From positions 1 through 17,578 of the forward strand of contig JAJJLU010004152.1 of assembly GCA_023807065.1 (NCBI GenBank): 17,578 nt of DNA. The letters run 5' to 3'. This document shows positions 8,199-16,879 of this stretch, one piece after another. This DNA is from Isotricha intestinalis. Lineage: Eukaryota; Ciliophora; Litostomatea; Vestibuliferida; Isotrichidae. Positions within the stretch are counted from its first letter, which is position 1; every line of letters starts with the position of its first letter. The notes below the pieces were generated by a model. It did not search any database. It worked only from the letters and a program-made list of their open reading frames with translations, and was not told where the DNA came from. Both the position numbers and the translations under genes were made by a program.

Positions 8199-9509
8199 AT
8201 GGATTCATTTTATTATGAAGGAGAAGATGTTGATGGTTGTCTGAAATTTATGGAAGAAGAGGATAATAAAAATATAAATGTTTATTCTTCAAATCCTACA
8301 TTTAACATAACTAATAATTTCAATGAAAAGATTGTGAGAATTTTGTTGACTGACAGTAGGTTCGACCGTGATTTGAAAATTAAAAGCTCTGAGATTTCTG
8401 ATGTTTATCAAAACCAAAATTCTGACAATATAAGCACCAACATTAGCAACAATCAAAGAAATGATATTTATATTAATGAAAATAATGTTATTAGAATATG
8501 TAACTCAATTCCTTTATTTGATTTTAATAATATTTCAAAAGAAGATAATGATTTAGTTGATATTCAAAAAGATTATCAAGTTCAAAATCAAACAAATTAT
8601 TGTTCAAATAATGATTTTCATAATTGTAATTTAAATTCCGATAACGTAAAGAACTCTAATGAAAATGAAAGAAAAAAAAAAAATAATAATAATAATAATA
8701 TGTATAATAATAATAGGAATAATAATAAGATGAATAATAATAATATGAATAATAATAATAAGAATAATAATAATATGAATAATAATAATAATAATGATAA
8801 AATAAGTGAAAATAAATTTGAAAATAAAACAAAAGATAATAATTACAAATTAAATAATAAACATAATATTAGTTTTACTGAATTTTCAACTGAGAATGAA
8901 TTAAACTTAAATGAAAATAAAATTGATGGTAATGATAATAAACCAACGGAATTGAATTTTGTTCCGAAAAAAAAAAATCCACAAAAAATAAAAGATAATA
9001 GATTTAAGCAAATAAAAGTTCATTCATTAAAATTTATTATTAATACAATGAATAAACTTTTAGAAGAGCCAAAAAAATTAGGATTGATTAATTTATATCT
9101 TAAATTTAACAATAAAGTTGATATTACTGTAAAAGAAAAAATAGATAAAAATTATAATTTGGACATTTTAAATAAAACAATAAAAGAAATATTAACTAAT
9201 AATATTAATAATGAATATATAAAAAAAGATTTAAAGGAAATAGATAATGTAATTAAAACTTGTGAACATAAAAATTTTAAAATTTTAGATAAATTTTTAA
9301 ATATATTAAAATTTAAGGATATTATTAATATTTATGGAATGTCTGAAGACAATTTTGAAAGAGAATTTGGATTTAAAAATGAATTTTTATTAGAAAAAAA
9401 TAAAAATTCTAAAACTCTTAATAATAATAAAAAAGATATACTTGAATTAATTAATCAAAATGTAGAACAATTTTTACAAAAGAAAAAATCAAGAAATGAA
9501 AAAAATTAA
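8199..9509 (+). CDS. Gene Y: poly-Asn protein with helical C-terminal module, function unknown
   Basis: The product has 436 residues. The N-terminus is acidic (FYYEGEDVDGCLKFMEEED). Residues about 165-200 are a poly-Asn tract with regularly spaced Met and Lys. A basic stretch (KKKNPQKIKDNRFKQIKVH, about 255-274) opens a conserved-looking helical module to about 410 (LKFIINTMNKLL, then LNKTIKEIL, NNINNEYI, FKILDKFLNILKF). A basic-helix pattern followed by an Asn-Lys-rich helix bundle recalls uncharacterised multigene families of AT-rich protists whose C-termini begin DN-x-R-x-K; this is recollection, not a search. The basic module could bind nucleic acid, but nothing proves it. The ATG at 8199 is shared with the decayed copy Y1. 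Stop is TAA. Codons 40-90 (about 8320-8460) use clearly more G and C than the rest. Confidence 0.6.
   Translation: MDSFYYEGEDVDGCLKFMEEEDNKNINVYSSNPTFNITNNFNEKIVRILLTDSRFDRDLKIKSSEISDVYQNQNSDNISTNISNNQRNDIYINENNVIRICNSIPLFDFNNISKEDNDLVDIQKDYQVQNQTNYCSNNDFHNCNLNSDNVKNSNENERKKKNNNNNNMYNNNRNNNKMNNNNMNNNNKNNNNMNNNNNNDKISENKFENKTKDNNYKLNNKHNISFTEFSTENELNLNENKIDGNDNKPTELNFVPKKKNPQKIKDNRFKQIKVHSLKFIINTMNKLLEEPKKLGLINLYLKFNNKVDITVKEKIDKNYNLDILNKTIKEILTNNINNEYIKKDLKEIDNVIKTCEHKNFKILDKFLNILKFKDIINIYGMSEDNFEREFGFKNEFLLEKNKNSKTLNNNKKDILELINQNVEQFLQKKKSRNEKN
8682..8796 (+). repeat. AAT trinucleotide repeat with nested 15-bp unit
   Basis: An in-frame run of AAT (Asn) codons is interrupted by ATG, AAG or AGG at near-regular spacing, giving a higher-order 15-bp unit of ATG or AAG plus four AAT. 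It encodes the poly-Asn tract of gene Y and should be length-variable. Confidence 0.9.
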
Positions 9510-9598
9510 TTTAAAAATTTAATTTAATTCTCTTTCAAATGTTTTTATTAGTTTATTTAATATAAATAAATTAAAATTTAATAATATAATTAAATATT

Positions 9599-10501
9599 AT
9601 GATTGTAAATGAACAAATAGAAAAAGTTTTTGGTCAAAATAATTATGAAGAAAAAATAATAAAAAAGCCAATGAACAATAAATATAAAGTAGAAAAAAAA
9701 ATATCAAACAAAAAAAATATATTATCAAATATAAATATAAAAGAAGAAAATATATCAGTAAATAATAATAACAATGAAGAAAATATAAAAGTTATTCCTT
9801 TTGTGAATAAAAATAAAGAAAATGATTTTTATGATGAATTAATGAAAAAAATAAAAGAAGAAGAAAAAGAAGAAAATAAATTAACTCAGAAAAAAAAACA
9901 TAAGCCAGGTTTTTTAAAAAAAGAAAAGTCACAATCAAATGTTCATTCAAAAAATATATTAAACGAAAAAAAAGAAATAACAACTTTGTTTCAAAGAAAT
10001 GATAGTTTATTATTTAAAGAAAAAGGAGGACAAACTCCAAATAATAAAAGTAAATTCATTAATAAGAAATATAATAGTTTATTTGAAAATTATGACAAAA
10101 TAAATTCAAAAACAAGTGTTAAAAAAGGAAATTTTATTAGTCAAGTAAGAACACAAAATTTAGTATCATTAGTCAATCAATTAAATAAATTTAATAATAA
10201 GAATAAAAATTTTATTTTTGAAAATGAAATAATTCAACATTCTGTAAATATAGAAATAATAAATAATATTAAAAAATTTAATAATTTAAAAATACAATCA
10301 AAAGTAAATTATAATGAAATAATAAAAGAAGTTGATTTTTCTAATGTAAAAAAATTAAATTTAAATTTTAAAAAAGAAGGAAATAGTAATAATAGTGATG
10401 TAAAAATTACTGATAATATAAATAATAATGATGAAGTTAGATACCAAGTTCCAAATAAACTTTTAAATCAAAAAAAAAATTCAGTTTTTTGCTGTTTCTG
10501 A
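9599..10501 (+). CDS. Lysine-rich protein ending in Cys-Cys-Phe, function unknown
   Basis: This 300-residue, highly charged protein has no domain that I recognise. Residues 1-90 are Lys/Glu/Asn-rich with an acidic-basic helix (KIKEEEKEENKL). Residues about 95-170 are basic and Ser-rich (KKKHKPGFLKKEKSQ, FQRNDSLLFKEKGGQTPNNK) and probably disordered. Residues 170-260 are more ordered, with FISQVRTQNLVSLVNQLNKF. The C-terminus is NQKKNSVFCCF, where a basic pair precedes two cysteines; this could be S-acylated, or resemble the CCX ends used by Rab geranylgeranyl transferase, although no GTPase domain is present. It is the only gene here that ends in TGA. If that TGA were read through, a further 25 very hydrophobic residues would follow before TAA at 10577. 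It lies 89 bp downstream of gene Y on the same strand, convergent with the next gene. Confidence 0.6.
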   Translation: MIVNEQIEKVFGQNNYEEKIIKKPMNNKYKVEKKISNKKNILSNINIKEENISVNNNNNEENIKVIPFVNKNKENDFYDELMKKIKEEEKEENKLTQKKKHKPGFLKKEKSQSNVHSKNILNEKKEITTLFQRNDSLLFKEKGGQTPNNKSKFINKKYNSLFENYDKINSKTSVKKGNFISQVRTQNLVSLVNQLNKFNNKNKNFIFENEIIQHSVNIEIINNIKKFNNLKIQSKVNYNEIIKEVDFSNVKKLNLNFKKEGNSNNSDVKITDNINNNDEVRYQVPNKLLNQKKNSVFCCF

Positions 10502-10740
10502 TTATTATTATATATATTGATTATTATTATTCTTATGTTTGAAAATATTATGCTGCATATTATATATATTAATTATTAAAAAAAGACAATAATATTAATT
10601 TTTAGATATTAATATTCATTATTATTTTAACAAGAAAAATTTATTTTGTTTTTATATTATTAATAAAGAATTTGTAAATCATAAAATTACTGAAAATAAA
10701 TTAAAGTTTATTTTTTTATTTTTAAAATAAAATTTTTTAT

Positions 10741-12060
10741 TTATAATAAATTATCATTAAAGGGATTATTTTTAATTATTAAATTGAATATTTTTTTTTG
10801 ATATAAACTAGGAATATTTTTAATATTATCATTAAATAATTGAGATTTTTTTTCTAAAATAGATTTAATGATTAAAATATAAGATTCATTAATTTTTTCA
10901 TCTTCATTTAATTCAAATTCAGAATTATTATTATTTATTTCATAATTTAAATCATCTAAATGATGATTTTTAATTGTTAATTGATGAATATTAATATCTT
11001 CTTCTTCATTATTAAAATAATTTCTTTCTTCTTTTTTTTTTTCTAATTTTTTTTCTGTTCCATATTCTGTTTTTTCTTCTAAATCAATATCAAATTCTTT
11101 TTCTAAAATTTTTTCTTTTTTAATTTCTAATTTAATATTTTTTTTAATTTTATTTTTTTTAAGAGAATATTTTTTGTTTTTTCTAAAATATACACAATAA
11201 ATCTTTTTACAAAAATCAATAATACTTTGATTATCATTGATTTTATTATTTTTTTTTAATAATTTCCTAATATTTTCTTTAATTTCTTCATTAGATTGTT
11301 CTTTAATTTTTCTTCGAGTTAATTTAATTAATTCAACAAAAAAATCAAGTTGTTCATTTAAATTATTTCCATTTAAAATATTATTCCTTGCAATTTCACA
11401 ACAAGTTGATTTTTTTTCTCTTATTCTAAAAATATGATCTCCAACATTATTAAAATATTTTAAACAATGTAAACAAATATTTTTATTTAATTTTTTACTA
11501 ATAAAAAATTTTTCTATTAATTTTTCTAATTCTTCTTTATTATATATAAATTCATTATTAATATTTATATCATTTTCTATATTTTTCCCCCTAAAAAATT
11601 TAAGTAAATTATCCTTTTCTATTTTAATTTTATGATAATAATTATTGAGATAAAAATTATAATGTTCTTTAGAAATAAAAATTAAAGAAGATAAAAAATT
11701 TTTAAAACTTAAAATCTCATTATCATAAACTTCATTAAATAATAAAATAAAATAATTTAAATTTTTCACTTTATTATTATCACAAATTTTAATAAATTCT
11801 TCTAAAAAATTTCCATTTTCTTTAATAAATTTTTCATATTGAACTAAAGGATTATTTAAACAACTTTTTTCATGAATTTTATGATAAAATCTTTTATTGC
11901 AATATTTACATAAAAATCCTTCTGTTTCTTTATTATGAGTTTTTTTAATATGTCTTGTTAAATGAGATTTATTTGAAAAAGAATGATTACATATTGAACA
12001 AATATATTTTTCTTTCTTTTTTTTTGATAAAAATATTTCTGAAGTTATCAAAGATGACAT
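10741..12060 (-). CDS. C2H2-type zinc-finger protein
   Basis: The 439-residue product has a textbook C2H2 finger near the N-terminus: Cys21, Cys24, His37 and His42 (C-x2-C-x12-H-x4-H, with the hydrophobic Phe28 and Leu34). A second, shortened finger follows at Cys51, Cys54, His63 and Cys67 (C-x2-C-x8-H-x3-C), a C2HC form with about four residues fewer than usual. A third possible zinc site lies further on: Cys196, Cys199, His209 and Cys220 or Cys221. Between them is a helical region (about 75-185). Residues about 290-325 are strongly basic and the rest acidic and Asn-rich. A nuclear DNA- or RNA-binding role is likely from the first finger, but a single canonical finger alone gives little sequence specificity. 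The start gives MSSLITSEIF 20 residues before the finger. Stop is TAA. The coiled-coil gene upstream on the same strand starts after a 176-bp spacer. Confidence 0.75.
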   Translation of the reverse strand: MSSLITSEIFLSKKKKEKYICSICNHSFSNKSHLTRHIKKTHNKETEGFLCKYCNKRFYHKIHEKSCLNNPLVQYEKFIKENGNFLEEFIKICDNNKVKNLNYFILLFNEVYDNEILSFKNFLSSLIFISKEHYNFYLNNYYHKIKIEKDNLLKFFRGKNIENDININNEFIYNKEELEKLIEKFFISKKLNKNICLHCLKYFNNVGDHIFRIREKKSTCCEIARNNILNGNNLNEQLDFFVELIKLTRRKIKEQSNEEIKENIRKLLKKNNKINDNQSIIDFCKKIYCVYFRKNKKYSLKKNKIKKNIKLEIKKEKILEKEFDIDLEEKTEYGTEKKLEKKKEERNYFNNEEEDINIHQLTIKNHHLDDLNYEINNNNSEFELNEDEKINESYILIIKSILEKKSQLFNDNIKNIPSLYQKKIFNLIIKNNPFNDNLL

Positions 12061-12236
12061 ATAAATTATTTAAGTACAATATTTTAAGGTCTTTATAGGG
12101 TCAATAAAACTTAAAAATTAAAAAATATTTATTTTTATATTTTTTTTTCATAAATTTACTTTATAAAAATAAATAAATTATTTTTTTTTTCTTTTTAAAA
12201 AGTCATTTAAATTATAAAAAAAAGAAAAATTAAAAT

Positions 12237-13328
12237 TTATTTTTCATTATTAATATTAATTTTTGAAGAAGGCTTTCTCGAACTTTTAGAAAAGTTTCTT
12301 TGATTAAAGAATTGATTAATTTTTTTGAATGTTTGAATAGTATTTTTAAAATTAGTAATAGGTAATTTAGTAATTTTAATAGAATTATTATTTAAATGAT
12401 TATTTTCATAGTGATTAATTAAATATTTATGAAAAGAATCTAAATTATTTCTATGAATATTTTCTATTTTTGAATTTGAGAATCTTTCTTCTTTTTTTAA
12501 AGACTTTAATAATTTAGATTTTATTTTTTGTAAATTTTTCAATTTTTCATTTTTATTATTATTATATTGATTTTCAAATTTATTTGCTGATAAAATATTA
12601 TTTGAACTATTGCTATGAGAAAAATTATAAAAAGAATAATTATTTTTATTTGTTCCATTACTTATATTTATATTAATATTTGAAAATAAGTTTAATTCTT
12701 TTTGTTTTTCTTCAATTTTAATTTTTAATTCTTTTATATTTTCTTTTAAATTATTTATTTCTTTTTCTTTTTCAATAATTATTTCTTTATTTTTGTTTTC
12801 AATATCAAAAATATATTTTTTTAAATTTACATTTTCTTGTCTTAAAATAATTATTTCATTTTCTTTTCTATCATTATCTAAAAATCTTCCATTTTCATAT
12901 TTCAATTTATTTTTCATTTCTTCATATTCTTCTTCAATTTCAATATATTCTTCAATTTTATTTTCCATTGCTTCATTTTTTAATTTTTTCTCAAAATATT
13001 TTTTAATTAATTCTCTTTTATTATTTTCTAATTTTCTTAAATAATTTTCATATTCTTTTTTTTCATTAATTTCTATTTTATTATCTTCTTCTTTAATTAA
13101 ATTTATTTTCGCTTCTTCAAAATTTTTTTTTATTAATATTTTTATTGAGTCTTTAATATAATTAATCAATTGATCCCAAGATATCGACCTTAAATTTTCT
13201 TCAAATTCTTCTTCATCAATTTCTATTTTACAACCTTTTATTTCACTTGTTATTTCATAAAATAAAGAATAAACTAATTCTTTCCCTTTTAAATCTAATT
13301 TATTTGATTCAGTATCAGATTTTGACAT
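12237..13328 (-). CDS. Coiled-coil protein, function unknown, with conserved-looking motif
   Basis: This 363-residue protein opens with an acidic helical segment (about 10-75, including SISWDQLINYIKDSIKILI). A long Glu/Lys coiled coil covers about 85-215, then a Ser/Asn-rich linker, and a basic C-terminus ends in RNFSKSSRKPSSK. Within the coil lie two linked stretches, EEYEEMKNKLKYENGRFL (133-150) and NDRKENEIIILRQENVNLKK (152-171). They are less degenerate than their surroundings and remind me of a motif in uncharacterised ciliate coiled-coil proteins. I recall no function for it, so a cytoskeletal or centriole/basal-body role would be a guess. The start at 13328 is the first ATG after an AT-rich spacer of 158 bp behind the Vps8-like gene. 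Stop is TAA. Confidence 0.7.
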   Translation of the reverse strand: MSKSDTESNKLDLKGKELVYSLFYEITSEIKGCKIEIDEEEFEENLRSISWDQLINYIKDSIKILIKKNFEEAKINLIKEEDNKIEINEKKEYENYLRKLENNKRELIKKYFEKKLKNEAMENKIEEYIEIEEEYEEMKNKLKYENGRFLDNDRKENEIIILRQENVNLKKYIFDIENKNKEIIIEKEKEINNLKENIKELKIKIEEKQKELNLFSNININISNGTNKNNYSFYNFSHSNSSNNILSANKFENQYNNNKNEKLKNLQKIKSKLLKSLKKEERFSNSKIENIHRNNLDSFHKYLINHYENNHLNNNSIKITKLPITNFKNTIQTFKKINQFFNQRNFSKSSRKPSSKININNEK

Positions 13329-13486
13329 TATTTATTTTTTATATTATTTTTTTTAAATATATTTATATCATTTTTTAAAGAATTTTACTATTATTAAATA
13401 TTTATATGTTTAATGTAAATTATAAATAAATGTTTTTTTTCTAATTTTTTAATTGCATTTATAAATAAATAACAATATTAAATTAA

Positions 13487-16400
13487 TTATTCTCTATCAA
13501 AATTATCTTTAATATATTTGAATAATTTATTATATTTATTTTCACATTTTTTTGATGAATCAATTAAAATATTATTTTCATCTAATGTTATACTGTCAAT
13601 AGAGCGTAAAACATTAATTAATTTTTCTTCAAATTTATCATCATAATTAAAATCTTTTTCTTCGTTATTATTATTCATAAAAAATAATATTGTTTGAAAT
13701 TTTAATTTATTTTTTACATCAATATTACTATTACATAAAACATTAATTATAAATATAAAAAAGTCAAATTCTCCTTTTTCTTTTTCTTTAATTATATTAT
13801 ATAATTCATCTATTATATTATCTTTTCTTATTATTATTATATCATCTATTTTTTTATTTAATAATATTTTTTCAATTGTATAAAAATATTCTTTTGAAAA
13901 AGAAAAATTAAATAAATAAAATCCTTCTTTTGAATTTAAAAATTTAATTGTTAAATTAATGAAATTTCTATAATTACCTTCATTATTTGAATCAAATTTA
14001 TTTTCTATTATATCATTTATATACCATAAAATTTTTAATCTAATATAATCATTTGAATAAACTATTTTATCATCATAGAAATCAAAATCGCTTTTTTTTA
14101 AATCTTCATTTTCTTTTTCTTCTTTATTTTGAAATATATATCTTTTCATTAAATTAATAGGTTCAAATAAATCAATAATATTATTATCATTATTATCTTG
14201 AATATTATTATTTTCATTTTCTTTTTTTTCTTCTACATTTTCATTATCTTTTAATTTATTATTAATTAAAAAAATAATAACATTAAATAAATGATTTTCA
14301 ATAATTTGATTATAAATACTTTCATTATTTTTTTCAATTAAATTAATAGGAAAATGAATTAATAATTGACATAACCATTCTTTTTTATTTTCTTTAACAT
14401 ATTCATTGATCATATTTAAAAAAAAAGAATTTGGAATTCCATCAATTTTTAATTTATCATTTATTATATAAGGTTCTAACAATTCAAAAAAATATTTATT
14501 TAAATTATATTCAGTAAATAAAGAAAACATTCCTTTAGAATCACTATCAATTATAATAAATTCAATTAATTCAATTTGAAATAAAAATTTAATAAAAAAT
14601 TCAATTTCTTTTTTTACAATATCTTTATTTTCTCCTTCTAAAATACATAAATTAGGTAATAAAAGTTTTAAAAATTGAAAAGAAATCTCAGTGAATAATT
14701 TTTTAAAATTTTTTATTTGATTTAACTTCCATAAAGGATGTTTATCATAATAAATTTGAATAATTAAATTAAATAAGGCTTTCCATTTTAAATGATTAGG
14801 ATCAGTAATAATTTTAATAATACAATCTTTTGGGTTTATTATTTCTATAAATTCTATTTTTTTTATTCCATTAATTAATATTGTTCCATTATTTGAACTA
14901 CATAAACTATTATTAAAAGTTGGATAATAAATTTTCTTTTTTTCATTATATATTATTTTATTTATATATAAATTTTTTTCTTCATTTAATATATTTATTG
15001 AATTGTTTCCTGAGTCAAAATTTAAATTTAATGTTTTTTTCTCTGTATAATTAACCAAAGTTATATTTTGATTTTTATCAAATATATATATTAAATTATT
15101 AATAAATTGACCTATTTTTCCTATTGGAATATTAAAATTAAAAGTAGATTCTAAATTTATTTTTTTAGAATTATCTATTGAATAAATATGAATTAAATTA
15201 TCTATTGATAAAAATATTTTATTTTCATTCATATCTTTTCCAAAAAAAAAATAAGGTAAATAATAATATTCTTTAGGATAAATAAATTCAAATATTTTTT
15301 CTATTTTTTTTTCTTTTTCATTTTCATAAATAAAAATACCATTTTTATTAGCAAAACCAATAATATTATAATTTTTAGGATATATATCAATAAGATAATA
15401 AGAATTATAATATTTAACATCATTATCATTATTATCATTATTATTATTTAAATTATTATTAATTTCATTATCTTCATTTAATTGATTTTCATTAGAAATT
15501 AAAATATAATTTGAAATACTATCTTTAATCCAACCATATTTAATTTTTGTTTTATAAACATTTCCTTTAGAATCACTTGAAAAAATAATAACTTTATCTT
15601 TCATAGAATAAAATTTAATATCAATAATTTTTTCACTGGTTAAATTTTTTATTTCTTTCAATAATTTAAATTTATTTCCTTTTCTAAAATATAATGTTAT
15701 ATAACCATTACTATAACCACAAACAAAATATTCTTGATAAACAGAAATACTAAAAATTGAATTACTACAATTTAAATATAATTTTTCAAAAGGATTATTT
15801 AAATATTCTTTTATTTTTTCATCATTTAAATTATATATTATTATTTTTCCTTTTGAAGTTCCACAATAAATATTATTTTCTAAGTCAATTGTCATTGAAG
15901 AAATTATTTCTTTTTCTTCATTAGAAAAACTTGTTAAATTTTCTATTTTTGATATTTGAATTATATCATATGTAAAAATATTTTCTTTTTCCTTTTTTTC
16001 TTCTTCTGATAAAATATTTATTTCTTTTATTTTTTCTTGTAAATTTTTTCCTAATTTCCCATTATAAAATTTCCTTTGATTTTTCTCTACTAAATCAATA
16101 ATATTATTTGTTTGAAATTTCACATTTATTTCATTATTAAAATAATTTAAAACTAAATTATTATTTTCTTTTTCAAATTCATTAATTTGAAAATTAATAT
16201 TATCACTTAAAGAAAATAAATTATTATTATCAACAATAATAGAAAAATCTTTTTCTTCATTTTTAATATTTTTAATCATTTCATCAGAATTTCCTAAATT
16301 AATAGTTCTAACATTTTTAACTTCAGGAATAAGACTTTTATGTAATAAAAAATTATTATTTTGATTATCATTATTTTCAAATAAATTATCATTGGATTTT

Positions 16401-16735
16401 TCTTTTTCTTCATTATCAAAAATTTGATTAAAAAAATTAGAATTTAATTCTGATTTAGTTCTTCTCTTATTTAAATCAATATTATTATTTTCTTCTTCTT
16501 CATTTATTGGATCTTCAGTAAATAAAGTTGTTTTCATTGTTCCTTTTGAAAAATCAAAATTAAATGAAGTTCTATTTCTTATATGAGATAAATCACTTTT
16601 TTTTCCTGATGATGTATTGATGTTATTTATTAAATCTCCAAATTTTGTTGTACTTATCATGAAATTGGAAATGTCTGAATTTGATAAAGATGTTATTTCA
16701 TCCAAAATATCATTTTTATTTTTTTCTGAATTCAT
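13487..16735 (-). CDS. VPS8: Vps8-like CORVET tethering subunit, no visible RING domain
   Basis: The 1082-residue product begins with about 215 disordered Asn/Glu-rich residues. From about 255 to 570 it shows WD40/beta-propeller repeats with Vps8-like landmarks: IYCGTSKGKIIIY (289-301), FVCGYSNGYITLYF (337-350) and IIFSSDSKGNVYK (383-395). Then come the blade YYLPYFFFG (490-499) and IFLSIDNLIHIYS (507-519). Trp651 in LKWKALFNLIIQIYYD and the FFELLEPYIINDKLKIDGIP region (749-768) fit the central alpha-solenoid of the Vps8 family. Vps8 is the Rab5-binding subunit of CORVET, which tethers early endosomes. Many Vps8 proteins end in a C-terminal RING; here the last 150 residues have no Cys/His ligand set. 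A poly-Asn insert interrupts the propeller at about 418-440. The start at 16735 follows an A/T-rich leader. Stop is TAA. Assignment within the Vps8/Vps41-type propeller-solenoid group is by pattern only. Confidence 0.7.
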   Translation of the reverse strand: MNSEKNKNDILDEITSLSNSDISNFMISTTKFGDLINNINTSSGKKSDLSHIRNRTSFNFDFSKGTMKTTLFTEDPINEEEENNNIDLNKRRTKSELNSNFFNQIFDNEEKEKSNDNLFENNDNQNNNFLLHKSLIPEVKNVRTINLGNSDEMIKNIKNEEKDFSIIVDNNNLFSLSDNINFQINEFEKENNNLVLNYFNNEINVKFQTNNIIDLVEKNQRKFYNGKLGKNLQEKIKEINILSEEEKKEKENIFTYDIIQISKIENLTSFSNEEKEIISSMTIDLENNIYCGTSKGKIIIYNLNDEKIKEYLNNPFEKLYLNCSNSIFSISVYQEYFVCGYSNGYITLYFRKGNKFKLLKEIKNLTSEKIIDIKFYSMKDKVIIFSSDSKGNVYKTKIKYGWIKDSISNYILISNENQLNEDNEINNNLNNNNDNNDNDVKYYNSYYLIDIYPKNYNIIGFANKNGIFIYENEKEKKIEKIFEFIYPKEYYYLPYFFFGKDMNENKIFLSIDNLIHIYSIDNSKKINLESTFNFNIPIGKIGQFINNLIYIFDKNQNITLVNYTEKKTLNLNFDSGNNSINILNEEKNLYINKIIYNEKKKIYYPTFNNSLCSSNNGTILINGIKKIEFIEIINPKDCIIKIITDPNHLKWKALFNLIIQIYYDKHPLWKLNQIKNFKKLFTEISFQFLKLLLPNLCILEGENKDIVKKEIEFFIKFLFQIELIEFIIIDSDSKGMFSLFTEYNLNKYFFELLEPYIINDKLKIDGIPNSFFLNMINEYVKENKKEWLCQLLIHFPINLIEKNNESIYNQIIENHLFNVIIFLINNKLKDNENVEEKKENENNNIQDNNDNNIIDLFEPINLMKRYIFQNKEEKENEDLKKSDFDFYDDKIVYSNDYIRLKILWYINDIIENKFDSNNEGNYRNFINLTIKFLNSKEGFYLFNFSFSKEYFYTIEKILLNKKIDDIIIIRKDNIIDELYNIIKEKEKGEFDFFIFIINVLCNSNIDVKNKLKFQTILFFMNNNNEEKDFNYDDKFEEKLINVLRSIDSITLDENNILIDSSKKCENKYNKLFKYIKDNFDRE

Positions 16736-16879
16736 TTTTTATGTTTTTTCAAAAATATATTTTTTTTCCAAAGTATTTTTTATTAGGGTTTTTTATTATT
16801 TTTTTTAATTATTTTTATTTTTATTTTTATTTCTATTTAAATCTCCATTTTATGAAAGAAAATAGTTTGATATAAATAA

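Noticed and set aside
5606..8343. Mobile element bounded by the two repeated units
   Set aside because: No transposase, no terminal inverted repeats and no target-site duplication seen; the repeats consist of gene starts plus promoter, which fits segmental duplication.
8340..8375. GGTTCGACC, resembling a tRNA B-box
   Set aside because: It lies in the reading frame of gene Y, and no acceptor, D or anticodon stems can be paired around it.
8682..8796. CRISPR-like or structured repeat array
   Set aside because: It is an AAT microsatellite coding for poly-Asn without spacers.
13487..16735. Vps41 or Vps39 instead of Vps8 for the large propeller-solenoid protein
   Set aside because: The GYSNG and SDSKG propeller loops and the WKAL and LEPYI solenoid pieces fit the Vps8 pattern better, and no clathrin-repeat signature or citron-homology region was seen; kept as a residual alternative.
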